Source: DATFML01 sp964571225 (GTDB lineage Bacteria; Pseudomonadota; Gammaproteobacteria; DATFLG01). Taken from it: 21,446 nucleotides of DNA. Within the stretch, counting starts at the first letter, position 1. Every line of letters begins with the position of its first letter. Under the pieces are notes generated by a model. The model was not told where the DNA came from. It made no database searches and was given only the letters and a program-made list of their open reading frames with translations. Made by a program: the position numbers and the translations under genes. Below, piece after piece: positions 1 to 8,193 of the stretch. The stretch covers positions 1-21,446 of the forward strand of contig CAZNBB010000061.1 of assembly GCA_964571225.1 (NCBI GenBank), written 5' to 3'.

Positions 1-723
1 AAGTTGGTAGATCAGAGTCGGAATGATCGGGGTCATCTTGGCAAGTAGCGAATCTGGCAGTCTAGATGCGGTGACAGCGGGAAAGCCTAGGGGACCTTCT
101 ATTTCGAGCGTCCTCCGGAATGCTTCCACGCAGAGATTCCGATACGCAAATTTTGCGTCGCGCAGCAGGGTTTCCAATTTCCGTTCAGTTAACGGCTCGC
201 AGTCGTATTGCTGCCCACGTCGGCAGAGTCTCAAATAGGGGGTGCGAGCCCACCGCGGCAACCAGCTTAGAAAAGCCAGACGATAGTGGGGCTCGACGAG
301 TTGCCAGCGATTGGGAACCGCCAGGTAGCCAATGCCGTCAGGCTTCATGACGCGGCGAATTTCCTGGAGATGATGGCTTTGCGCTGCCGAATCTCCGACG
401 TGTTCGATAACGTGGTTGCTTACCACAACGTCGAATCGGTATTGAGGTAAGGGCAGCGTAGTCCCGTCCACCGTCAAAAAATCGTAGCCGTCGCGCACCG
501 AGCGTTGGTCGACGACGTCGACTGCGGTGACCTGGCAGTCTAGTGTTGCGTGGGTGGCGAAATAGTGGGCTATGCCACCGGAGCCGGTGCCGATCTCCAG
601 CAGTTCGAAGCGCCTACGGAAGCGGTCGAGTGCCAGTAACTGTTCGATCTTCAGGGCCTTTAGGCGCCGGGACGGTATATCCAGGACAGCGTGGGGCTGG
701 CGAGAGGGTGCCGTTTCAGTCAT
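1..723 (-). CDS. Class I SAM-dependent methyltransferase (partial, 3' end outside window)
   Basis: A reading frame of 241 codons runs from an ATG at 723 to the window edge with no stop, so the C-terminus is missing. It is probably a cytoplasmic methyltransferase of the Methyltransf_11/25 type. Visible motifs are the SAM-binding glycine loop LLEIGTGSGG at residues 41-50, an acidic strand end (TAVDVVD, about 66-72) and FDVVVSNHVIEHV at about 98-109. These are followed by an ExRRVMKPDG segment typical of the family. The start overlaps the stop of the upstream GT4 gene as ATGA, which suggests translational coupling. Next to glycosyltransferases it may O-methylate a sugar or act in glycan assembly; the substrate cannot be told. 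A family-level call is secure, the role is inferred. Confidence 0.85.
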   Translation of the reverse strand, partial: MTETAPSRQPHAVLDIPSRRLKALKIEQLLALDRFRRRFELLEIGTGSGGIAHYFATHATLDCQVTAVDVVDQRSVRDGYDFLTVDGTTLPLPQYRFDVVVSNHVIEHVGDSAAQSHHLQEIRRVMKPDGIGYLAVPNRWQLVEPHYRLAFLSWLPRWARTPYLRLCRRGQQYDCEPLTERKLETLLRDAKFAYRNLCVEAFRRTLEIEGPLGFPAVTASRLPDSLLAKMTPIIPTLIYQL

Positions 724-2021
724 TTGGCGCTTGGACTCTCGGTTGTACTGGAGCTGCACAAGAGACGAAGCGTCTTTCCGAATGACGACCACGTGAAATG
801 TTCGGCGAAGTTGCGGCATGCCGCACGGCGCTTGGACGGTTCGAGCCGTTGGACAATCTCGATTACCGCGTCTGCGAATGCCTGACCGCTACCGGCCGGG
901 ATCAGTCGGCCGGAGACACCGTCCCGGACTGCGTCAACGACTCCGCCGGAGGCGAAGGCAACTGTCGGAAGTCCATGGGCGGCGGCTTCCACGGCGACCA
1001 TTCCAAATCCTTCGTGATCGTGCGACCGTTCCTGCACGGGGAAGACAAGGACATCGGCCGCGAAATAGGCCGTCTCAAGGACTTTGTCATCAATGTCTCC
1101 GAGGAACAGCACTCGGTTGCCCAAGTTGAGCGACGCCAGGGCTTCGGTGACCCGTTGCCGTTCTCCGCTCTGGTGATGCAGGGCGTGGCCGGGTTCGTCC
1201 CCAATCACGACGAGCCTGGCATCTGGTCGTTCGCTGATTATCTGTGGCAGGATATCTTGCACGAACATGGCGAGCCCTTTGCGGGCGGTGATGCGTCCGA
1301 CGTAGAGCAGTACTGGGCGATCGCCCAAGGCGTAGGTTTGCCGGAAACGGGCCGATTGGTCGGCTGCGTCGCGCAGGTCGGGTAGGTCGACCCCCGGATT
1401 AAGTACGGTAATCCGCTTCTCGGGGATGCCTGCGGATCGGGCAAGCTGCCGGGTGAACCGGCTGTTGACTAACACCTGGTCACAGTGACGAAAGAAAGGG
1501 CGCCATAGCATCCGGTAGATCGGATGGCGGGCCTCGATATCTAGGCCGTGAAGGTAGACGATGCAGCGCGCGCCAGTGAAGCGGGCAGCGAGCCAGGCGA
1601 AAGGCGCAGTTAGACCGCTGCCTGCGACGACAAGTTGTGGTCGCAGGCGCAGCGCCTGCCAGAGAGCGGCCAACTTGGTGCCTAGAATGTAGGCGGGCAT
1701 AGGGTTAATTGGGACCTCGCTAGCGGTCACTCCGTCGGGCAGGTGCCGGCCGCAGCCGGCGGGACCGATGACATGCACACGATATTCCGCGCGGAGCTCG
1801 GAGACGATGTGCCACACTAGGCGCTCCATCCCACCGACCAGGGGAGGCAGGTTGCGGGTGACTACTATGGCCCGGGCCAAAGGCGCAGTAGGAGCAAGCG
1901 GTTCGACTTGGCGGTCGCGTCGTGTAGCAGCCGAAGGGTTGGAGGTGTGTTCTATAGTGCCAGCGGAGTCCGGTATCGACATGATCGTCATGGGTTTCGG
2001 GGGAGCCGCGCGGTTTGACAC
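720..2021 (-). CDS. GT4-family glycosyltransferase
   Basis: This 433-residue protein has the two Rossmann halves of a GT-B retaining glycosyltransferase. The N-terminal half carries GGMERLVWHIVSEL, the glycine-rich acceptor-side loop. The C-terminal half has LLYVGRITARKGL, RLVVIGDEPG and the E-x7-E motif in HEGFGMVAVEAAAHG, which is the GT4 nucleotide-sugar site. No membrane segment is evident, so it is probably cytosolic or membrane-associated. The longest start is GTG at 2021, 18 nt after the GT2 stop, with AGGA only 2 nt before it. ATG codons at 1991 and 1982 are alternatives without a clear ribosome site. It likely forms an operon with the GT2 and methyltransferase genes. Donor and acceptor are unknown. 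Confidence 0.9.
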   Translation of the reverse strand: MSNRAAPPKPMTIMSIPDSAGTIEHTSNPSAATRRDRQVEPLAPTAPLARAIVVTRNLPPLVGGMERLVWHIVSELRAEYRVHVIGPAGCGRHLPDGVTASEVPINPMPAYILGTKLAALWQALRLRPQLVVAGSGLTAPFAWLAARFTGARCIVYLHGLDIEARHPIYRMLWRPFFRHCDQVLVNSRFTRQLARSAGIPEKRITVLNPGVDLPDLRDAADQSARFRQTYALGDRPVLLYVGRITARKGLAMFVQDILPQIISERPDARLVVIGDEPGHALHHQSGERQRVTEALASLNLGNRVLFLGDIDDKVLETAYFAADVLVFPVQERSHDHEGFGMVAVEAAAHGLPTVAFASGGVVDAVRDGVSGRLIPAGSGQAFADAVIEIVQRLEPSKRRAACRNFAEHFTWSSFGKTLRLLCSSSTTESPSAK

Positions 2022-2039
2022 GGTCCTGGGACGCGGCCG

Positions 2040-3005
2040 TCAGCTTTCATCCTCGCGCCGTCTAGGAATGTGCCGCAACTCCGTGTTGGCGTACATGAGA
2101 TTGGAAATCTGTTCCGAGATCAAGCCCATCAGAAAGATCAGGGCACTGGTGACGAAAAGCAATGCGCTCATGTTGGTGAATCGGCCCGTGTCGAGGAAGG
2201 TCCATAGATAACGCGCGAGGCCCAGCAACGCGCATACGGCGCTGGCCGGAGCGAATACCTTGAGCGGCGAATACAGGGTTCCGATTTTGAAGATGATCAG
2301 CACGAACCGCAGCCCGTCCCGCAGCGGACGGATGTGACTGCGGCCTTCGCGCGCGCGGGTTTGGATCGGCAGGTAATCCACCGCATAACCGGCCCGGAAG
2401 AAGGCCATGGTGATGGTCGTGGGATAGGAGAAGCCATTGGGCAGCAGGTATAGGAACTGGCGAAACTTGTCCGCCCGTACCGCCCGCAGGCCGGATGTCA
2501 GGTCGTGAATTTGGTGGGTCGTTACCCAACTGGCCAGGCGATTGTAGAAGGTATTCGCAGCCAGTCGGCCGACGGAAGCTTGGGATCCTGTGTCCCGGGC
2601 GCCCACTACCATGTCGTAGCCGTCCTGTATCCGAATGACGCAGCGCAGGACATCGGCCGGATCATGTTGTCCATCGGCGTCCATGAATACCAGAATTCCG
2701 CCGCGGGCGGCGCGGGCCCCGCTCTTGATTGCTGCCCCATTGCCCATGGAGTAGGGATGGCGCACCACGTGTACAGGAAAGCGCCCGCACAACTCCCGAG
2801 TCTCATCCGTGGAGCCATCGTCCACCACCAGGATCTCTGCATCGGGGAACCGTTCACAGAGTTCGGGCAACAGTCCCCTGAGGCCGGCCGCTTCGTTCTT
2901 GGCGGGCAGAATCACGGACAGCTTAGGTGCCTGACATTCGGGATGCATGTAACAATTCGCATGCGCTGCTGGGGGCCAGCGCTCAATGTATGTGAAAGAC
3001 CGCAT
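2040..3005 (-). CDS. GT2-family (DPM1/GtrB-like) polyprenyl-phosphate glycosyltransferase
   Basis: The 321-residue protein has a GT-A catalytic domain and two C-terminal membrane helices (about 248-270 and 279-300). Key motifs are LSVILPAKNE at about 29-38, the nucleotide-binding DDGST at 62-66, and the metal-binding DxD in MDADGQHDP at about 108-116. Family knowledge: DPM1/GtrB-like enzymes move a sugar from a nucleotide donor to polyprenyl phosphate on the cytoplasmic face, giving the lipid donor used by GT-C enzymes. Two GT-C-like genes lie upstream, which suggests it feeds them; this is inferred. ATG at 3005 is chosen, with a weak GGA upstream. A second ATG at 2948 gives a start nearer the usual family N-terminus and cannot be excluded. 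Confidence 0.88.
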   Translation of the reverse strand: MRSFTYIERWPPAAHANCYMHPECQAPKLSVILPAKNEAAGLRGLLPELCERFPDAEILVVDDGSTDETRELCGRFPVHVVRHPYSMGNGAAIKSGARAARGGILVFMDADGQHDPADVLRCVIRIQDGYDMVVGARDTGSQASVGRLAANTFYNRLASWVTTHQIHDLTSGLRAVRADKFRQFLYLLPNGFSYPTTITMAFFRAGYAVDYLPIQTRAREGRSHIRPLRDGLRFVLIIFKIGTLYSPLKVFAPASAVCALLGLARYLWTFLDTGRFTNMSALLFVTSALIFLMGLISEQISNLMYANTELRHIPRRREDES

Positions 3006-3121
3006 CTATCGGGTTCCGCGGCCCCAGCGTCGTCCTGGATTCAGTCATGCAGGACGGTTTGCTGGCGCCTAGCCGGCACACGACAAAAATGCAATCGCTA
3101 TGCCAAAATGGATGCCGACCC

Positions 3122-3148
3122 ATTATACCTAATTTAGACTCCTGTCGG
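3122..3148 (-). promoter_or_regulatory. Candidate sigma-70 promoter for GT2-GT4-methyltransferase
   Basis: Read on the minus strand there is a perfect TATAAT at 3127-3122, preceded 15 nt upstream by CCGACA (3148-3143), which matches four of six positions of TTGACA. The 15-nt spacer is short. The predicted start of transcription, near 3115, leaves a leader of about 110 nt before the GT2 start. It sits in the 287-nt gap (3006-3292) between the GT-C pair and GT2. No gene or strong terminator was seen in that gap. Confidence 0.4.
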
Positions 3149-3292
3149 ATCGTGGCTATGCGCAAAAAGGTGCCCCACCGTTCGACGAGTCGCAATCAAG
3201 CACTGCGCCGGCGTCTGTTCGGAATAGATTGGCCGTCGCAGTTCCCAGCACCGTGCTACCCGCCCATCGTATATGTCTATGCCGGCGTCCAT

Positions 3293-5326
3293 TCAACCGC
3301 CGGTGTGGCTGCCAGCCTTGTCGGCGGTATCCTCAGGCTTGGCTTGGGTATCCTGAAGAAGCAGTCCACGTACTCTGGTTATCTGCCGAGGATAGTAGTG
3401 TTCGTGGTTGAGCCACAAGGCACGCAGATGACCAACGTTGAATCCCTGAGGTGTCCAGGGCGGAAGTGTCTCGAAATACTGCAGCAGTGCCAGGCCGGCG
3501 CGTGGGTGATGCGCCGAGCCAAGAAGTGCGGCTTCATAGAGGGCGGCGCCCGGGCGGGCCTGGACCGCCAGAGATCGTTTGAACTCTTCTAGGGCTTCCA
3601 AAGGGCGGCCTTGGGCGAGGCGCAACTCGCCGCGCAACGCCAACATATCCTGGAGCCAACCGGAATTATGGTTTATCCGCCGATTGCTCAAGGCGGATTG
3701 GATCAGGCCATTCAACTGTGCGGAACCCAGGCCGGAGCAAGTTCCGGTTCGGTAATGGCGGATGAACTTGCCGATGGCATTGTATGCTACTCGGCCGCCT
3801 ATCTTGGCCGTAGCGAGGGCGTGTCTGGTAGCGGCCAGTTGCGCGGGTGGGACACCTCCTTGGTCGCAGAGTGAGCTTACCAGGTTCAGGTTTACCATGA
3901 TGTTGTCAGGATGGTCTTTTGCGACACGCCTGAGGATTTCGGTGGCCGCGCGGAAATTCCCCTTTCGAACCAGATGAAGGCTCAACGTTGTCTGGGCACG
4001 GGGCGACCCGGGGTTCTCCTGGGCCCAGACCAGAGACTGTTCAAATGGTTTGCCCCATAAGGTGGAGCGCAGCCAGGTCTGTCCAGCCATTATGGCGAGC
4101 AGTGAGATAGCGATCGCGGCGCGGCCCCGACGCGGAAACTTTCGTCCGGTGACAAGCCACATCGCTAGTGGAAAGAATAGCAGGGCGCCCGGCAGGTAAT
4201 TACGGTGCTCAAAATACAATTCCAGCGGGATGATCGTTGACTCCAGAAGTTGTCCGCTGAAATAGAAGAATATTGTCAGGCTTAATGCAGGATAGCGGTT
4301 GCGCGCACGCCATCCTAGCAGCAGAAGACTCGCGATCACGCCGATTGAAGGCAGAGTTGTCCAAGGGTGTAATAGGCCCGTGGAGACCGCAATGTTGTCG
4401 TTGAACAGCCCGGCAGTATACGCGCGGGGGATCAGTAGCACGTAAAGGTAGTGGACCATGATTCGTGCTTCTGTCAGCAGGCGTTGTCCCAGGGTAAAGC
4501 CGCGACTGTCGGCATAGCCAGACAACATCGCCGGAACATGGCTTAATAGATACGCTGCTAGCAGGGCCAAAGGAAGATAGACGAACATCCCTTTCCAGAT
4601 GCGGCATGCTGTCGAAGGTCGCTCTATGCGAAGGGCGCTCCATGGTTGCTGAAGCACGAACCGCTCGATCACTAACACGAACAGCGGCAGCAGTGCGCCA
4701 TTTTCCTTGGATAGGGTGGCCAGCAAACCACATACTCCAATTCCGACGCTCATCCACAGGTAGCCGGCTCGCGGCCGGCCTCCCACCAGCTTGCGCCGAC
4801 CGTGCAAGTAACAAAGCAGGCCCGCAAATACGAATGTCGCGGCGAGCATGGCCATACGCTGCACTACGAACAAGGTGGTAGAAACCATCAATGGATGCAG
4901 CAGCCAAAGCCCCGCGCTCAATACCGCAACCCAGGCGGCCCGCTTGTCACCGATATTGAACAGCCGTGCCAGTTGGAAGGTGAGCCAAGTGAGCAGAGCG
5001 CCGTTCAGCAGCTCGATCAAAATGTTGGTGTACTTGAAAGGCTCTGGTGGTGCTGGCCAATTGTTGGCGTCGATGAGAAAGCTCAACATGGCCACCGGTC
5101 TGCCCGTGGGGCTTGCGATGCCGCTTAGCAGGTAGGTCACCAGGGCGTGCCAGTTGTCGATCGGACCCATGGCACCGAGCGGGGGCAGATTGCCCCAGTC
5201 ATCGAAAAGAAAGCTGCCGCTCAAGCCAGGGGCATAGACGAACCAAGCCGTGATGAGTAGTCCCGCAAAGACCACGGCAGCGAGCCAGGTTGATTCGGGG
5301 CTCAGGATGCGTTTTAGGCTGGACAT
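3293..5326 (-). CDS. TMTC-like GT-C membrane glycosyltransferase with TPR-like C-terminus (second copy)
   Basis: The 677-residue protein starts with a helix at about 14-32, then a periplasmic loop with an acidic pair FLFDDWGNL (D42-D43), the usual place for the catalytic acid in GT-C enzymes. About ten membrane segments follow, with the landmarks VVQRM, LSKENGALLP, FTLGQRLLTEARI and FEHRNYLPG. The last 250 or so residues form helical TPR-like repeats. The layout (DD loop, RP element, SKEnG, TPR tail) resembles eukaryotic TMTC O-mannosyltransferases; that comparison is from memory. The neighbouring gene is a diverged paralogue 22 nt upstream. Pilin as substrate is inferred from location. ATG at 5326 is preferred because upstream ATG codons lie inside the preceding gene; its ribosome site is poor. 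Confidence 0.7.
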   Translation of the reverse strand: MSSLKRILSPESTWLAAVVFAGLLITAWFVYAPGLSGSFLFDDWGNLPPLGAMGPIDNWHALVTYLLSGIASPTGRPVAMLSFLIDANNWPAPPEPFKYTNILIELLNGALLTWLTFQLARLFNIGDKRAAWVAVLSAGLWLLHPLMVSTTLFVVQRMAMLAATFVFAGLLCYLHGRRKLVGGRPRAGYLWMSVGIGVCGLLATLSKENGALLPLFVLVIERFVLQQPWSALRIERPSTACRIWKGMFVYLPLALLAAYLLSHVPAMLSGYADSRGFTLGQRLLTEARIMVHYLYVLLIPRAYTAGLFNDNIAVSTGLLHPWTTLPSIGVIASLLLLGWRARNRYPALSLTIFFYFSGQLLESTIIPLELYFEHRNYLPGALLFFPLAMWLVTGRKFPRRGRAAIAISLLAIMAGQTWLRSTLWGKPFEQSLVWAQENPGSPRAQTTLSLHLVRKGNFRAATEILRRVAKDHPDNIMVNLNLVSSLCDQGGVPPAQLAATRHALATAKIGGRVAYNAIGKFIRHYRTGTCSGLGSAQLNGLIQSALSNRRINHNSGWLQDMLALRGELRLAQGRPLEALEEFKRSLAVQARPGAALYEAALLGSAHHPRAGLALLQYFETLPPWTPQGFNVGHLRALWLNHEHYYPRQITRVRGLLLQDTQAKPEDTADKAGSHTGG

Positions 5327-5348
5327 GGATGGTTGCGTAGCGGTCCCG

Positions 5349-7355
5349 CTAGTGTAGTGCCGGGTTGTAGAGGGCGGGCACCGTAGTGCTGGTTCCCGAT
5401 GAACCTTGCTTCCGTGCGTTCGCAAGCCGGCTGCGGAGGCGGTCTACGGTACTGTCGAGGTTGCCGAAACGATCGAGTTCCGTCACTCGTTCGATTTCCC
5501 TCTGCGCGTCACGAAATCGACCAAGGGCAACGTCCAGCTCGACGAGATTGACCCAGTACTGTGCGTCAGTCGGTGCCTTTTGGGCGGCCCGGACCATCAT
5601 TTTTCGGGCTTTATCGGCGTCGTGGAGGACGTTCAGGGCGAAATTGCTATAGATTGTCAGCAGGTTGGCGTTATCCGGGTTCCTGCGCACGGCGGTGTTT
5701 AGCGTCCGTGCCATTTGCTTGCCGTCAAACCTGCAAGTCCCGGACACCTCGCAGTGAACCAATGCGTAGAGGGCAGACACATCCTGTGGCGAAGCCGGTC
5801 GGGTAGCCAGTTTACGATTCATGGTGTTCCACCAGGACGCTTTCACTGGGCGGTGCTCTTTGGCGTTGATCAGTAGCAGGCCCTGTTCCGGTAGAATGTT
5901 GGAATTACGCACGACGGCCGCCTTTTCAAGAGCTTTGTTGGCAATGGGTAGAAATCGGGAATCGGGGCCGTCTACTAGCACAGCGTAGATTTCTCCGAGG
6001 CCATAGGTTGCTCGCGGTGAGTGGGGATGCTCCGCCGCGGAAATAACGGCGTACCGGACCGGGTTGGCCCATTGTTGGACACGCATAGCGGTGATGCCGG
6101 CGTAAAGCGCGATCAGCCCCACCACCAGGAGCGGACGTGCCGACGACAGGCGTACCCGGGGCGGTGCTAGAAGGAGCGTCGAGAACAACGCGAGCAGAAG
6201 GCCTAGGCTGGGGAGGTAGTTGCGGTGCTCATAGACCAATTCCAGGTTGAAGATGGTGCCGGTCAGCAATTGCCCGCCGAAGAACCATAGGATCCCCAGA
6301 CTCAAAAGCGGCCTGCGCCGGCGCTGCCAGATCGCGGTGGCCAGTAGCAGTGCGATTCCTACCATAGCAAACAGCGTAGTTGGCGGGTTAAGCAGCGAGC
6401 GCGAAAACGGATAGTCGTCGTGGTACAGGCTCAGTACATGGGGGTTGGGTACTAGGGACCACAGAATATAGTCCAGTATCACTCTGGGTTCGGTGAGCAG
6501 GCGTTCTCCAAGAGTGAAAGGACGCCCGGCATAGGCACCGTGGGCAAGTTGTTGGGGACCGAGCCACGCCAGGCCCAATGCCGCGGGCAGGGCCAGTACT
6601 AGTGCATAGAGGGCATACAGCCGGCGGTCTCGGCGTCCGTCGGCCCGCTGGAATCCGAACAGGGTCCACTCGATTATCAAAGCGTATACGGGTAGCAGAG
6701 CGCCGATTTCCTTGGCCAGCACGGCAAGGATTCCGCAAGGTACGATTCCTGCCCAGAGCATCCAGAATCCACGCCTCCCGGCCAGCATGCGCAGGCGCCC
6801 CCAGAGATAGAGGGCGATGCCGGCCAGTACGAAGGTGCCAGAGAGGCTGGTCATGCGCTGGACTATGTACAGCACCGCCGTCAAATTGATCGGCAGCAAC
6901 ATCCAGGCGGTCGCGGTAGCCACCGCTGTCCAGCGGGTTGTCGATCTGCTTAGTTCTGGTGCGAATCGCTGGCGATAGACCCGCAGTATCAGGTCGCCAA
7001 CAGCATAGACCAGCAAGCCGTTACAGCCATGTATCAAGATGTTGGTGACCTTCATGGAAAACGGTGACGGGCCCCAGAAGTATTCGTTGAGCGCGAAGGT
7101 GATCATGCTCAGCGGTCGGTCCAGCGGGCCGGAATGGGACGAGAATGCCGCGGCCAGCAGCGAGTGGACGTTCAGTCTCGTGATATGGACGGCGGCGTTA
7201 CGAACGATGTTGGGGAAATCGTCCATAACGAATCCGCCGTGGACACCCGGCCAGTAGATGAATAGGCACACTGCAACAGAGGAGACAAGTGCAGCGCCGA
7301 TCCACAATCTGTCAGAGGAGGTTAATGGGCGTTCCGTGGCGGATGGTTGCGACAT
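5349..7355 (-). CDS. TMTC-like GT-C membrane glycosyltransferase with TPR-like C-terminus (first copy)
   Basis: The 668-residue protein shares its whole plan with the next gene. It has a first helix at about 17-35, then the acidic loop FVMDDFPNIV (D45-D46), a DRPL element, IVQRM, LAKEIGALLP, FTLGERLLTEPRV and YEHRNYLPS. The C-terminal region has TPR-like helices ending in a basic tail. Predicted location is the inner membrane with catalysis on the periplasmic side. It begins 60 nt after the stop of the nearer pilin gene, with no terminator between, so co-transcription with that pilin is likely. ATG at 7355 is chosen over the longer reading because AAGGA lies at 7364-7360, a good ribosome site. 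Likely role: transfer of a sugar from a lipid carrier to pilin (inferred). Confidence 0.72.
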   Translation of the reverse strand: MSQPSATERPLTSSDRLWIGAALVSSVAVCLFIYWPGVHGGFVMDDFPNIVRNAAVHITRLNVHSLLAAAFSSHSGPLDRPLSMITFALNEYFWGPSPFSMKVTNILIHGCNGLLVYAVGDLILRVYRQRFAPELSRSTTRWTAVATATAWMLLPINLTAVLYIVQRMTSLSGTFVLAGIALYLWGRLRMLAGRRGFWMLWAGIVPCGILAVLAKEIGALLPVYALIIEWTLFGFQRADGRRDRRLYALYALVLALPAALGLAWLGPQQLAHGAYAGRPFTLGERLLTEPRVILDYILWSLVPNPHVLSLYHDDYPFSRSLLNPPTTLFAMVGIALLLATAIWQRRRRPLLSLGILWFFGGQLLTGTIFNLELVYEHRNYLPSLGLLLALFSTLLLAPPRVRLSSARPLLVVGLIALYAGITAMRVQQWANPVRYAVISAAEHPHSPRATYGLGEIYAVLVDGPDSRFLPIANKALEKAAVVRNSNILPEQGLLLINAKEHRPVKASWWNTMNRKLATRPASPQDVSALYALVHCEVSGTCRFDGKQMARTLNTAVRRNPDNANLLTIYSNFALNVLHDADKARKMMVRAAQKAPTDAQYWVNLVELDVALGRFRDAQREIERVTELDRFGNLDSTVDRLRSRLANARKQGSSGTSTTVPALYNPALH

Positions 7356-7415
7356 CGTTTCCTTGTTCCAATCACCCGTTACGCCCAACCCGGTATGAAG
7401 GTGGCAAAATGGGCT

Positions 7416-7841
7416 TTAGCGGCAGCTTGAAGGCAGATATCGACCGGACAAGGAGGCAGATCCGCACTTCCAGGCCAGAACATGCCCATGGGTAATGGCT
7501 GACAATGTGAGGGTCTGTCCCTTGATGGTTTTGTTCACCTGGTTGCCGTAGGTCACGGTTATGGCGTTGTTCGCGATCTTAACCTGGGTCACATAGTTGC
7601 CGGTGATACTGCCTGGCGAGGGAATCTCCGCCGATGTATTGCTGGACGGCAATTGTCCCTTGTCGCTGTAATATTCCCACATCGCCGTTTTGGCCTTTTC
7701 CGCAAGCACTAGACCTTCGGCCACTTGAGCGCGGATGGTGTAGTCCTGGTACGCCGGGATGGCGATGGCGGCCAGGATGCCAATGATGGCCACCACGGTC
7801 ATCAGTTCGATCAGAGTGAAGCCTCGGTTGCGTTTTTTCAT
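7416..7841 (-). CDS. pilA: Type IVa prepilin (PilA-like), pilin copy 1
   Basis: A 141-residue prepilin with a 7-residue basic leader MKKRNRG ahead of the PilD cleavage point G^FTLIELM. After cleavage and N-methylation the mature subunit is about 134 residues. Glu5 of the mature protein is present and the hydrophobic helix VVAIIGILAAIAIPAYQDY follows. The C-terminal disulfide loop is bounded by cysteines in WKCGSASLSGRYLPSSCR. It shares much sequence with the second pilin (both have SITGNYV, LSA and LPSSCR). ATG at 7841 has a TAGGG ribosome site and is fixed by the leader. A sigma-54 promoter lies about 46 nt upstream of the start codon. Whether this or the other copy is the main fibre subunit is not visible. 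Confidence 0.93.
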   Translation of the reverse strand: MKKRNRGFTLIELMTVVAIIGILAAIAIPAYQDYTIRAQVAEGLVLAEKAKTAMWEYYSDKGQLPSSNTSAEIPSPGSITGNYVTQVKIANNAITVTYGNQVNKTIKGQTLTLSAITHGHVLAWKCGSASLSGRYLPSSCR

Positions 7842-7886
7842 GAGCCCTACCCCATTCCCGCACCTTCGCCGCTGTACCGGCAACGA

Positions 7887-7902
7887 AGCAAGATTCGGGC
7901 CA
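7887..7902 (-). promoter_or_regulatory. Sigma-54 (-24/-12) promoter of pilin copy 1
   Basis: On the minus strand the sequence is TGGCCCGAATCTTGCT. It has the diagnostic GG-N10-GC spacing and a perfect TTGCT at -12; the -24 element has C in place of A. Transcription would start near 7876, giving a leader of about 35 nt. PilR, encoded upstream, is the expected activator. Confidence 0.75.
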
Positions 7903-8118
7903 CGGCTTAGTGGTGGTTGAATAGGAGGACTTCGAACGGGATTCGTTGGCAGACTATATACGGACCGAGTGGATTGAAATAGTGATGTAGCCGACGTCGC
8001 CGATGGCGATGGTGGCAGGTGGTGAGGGGTTCTTCCCTACCTCATATTGCTTTGGTGCTAGTGTCGCGTCCGCTGGGTAGCTGGAAAGTCCGACACTACC
8101 GGAGTCGCAAGCCGTGAC
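7903..8118. other. Upstream region of pilin copy 1, no gene supported
   Basis: This part of the 352-nt inter-pilin gap probably holds the activator sites for the 7887-7902 promoter. One open frame crosses it on the minus strand but resembles no pilin or other family. I see no repeat or RNA gene here. Confidence 0.4.
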
Positions 8119-8159
8119 GAAATGAACTGCCCCCGCGCGAGGCGGGGGCAGTTCATTTC
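8119..8159 (-). terminator. Perfect inverted repeat, probable terminator of pilin copy 2
   Basis: The arms 8119-8136 and 8142-8159 are perfectly complementary over 18 bp around a 5-nt loop (GCGAG). The GC-rich core is five C and five G, and the outer part is A/T-rich. It begins 34 nt after the stop of the upstream pilin. The run after the core (TTCATTTC) is a weak U tract within the stem, so it could act on either strand or mainly as a 3' stabilising hairpin. Confidence 0.7.
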
Positions 8160-8193
8160 CAAGCTCCAAAAGGCTTGGCGAGGTCAGGCCAGA

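Noticed and set aside
2983..3195. 70-codon frame upstream of GT2
   Set aside because: No ribosome site and no similarity; it also overlaps the GT2 start and the candidate promoter.
7954..8169. 71-codon open frame on the minus strand between the two pilins
   Set aside because: No ribosome site, no family resemblance, and it spans the terminator-like inverted repeat; most likely chance.
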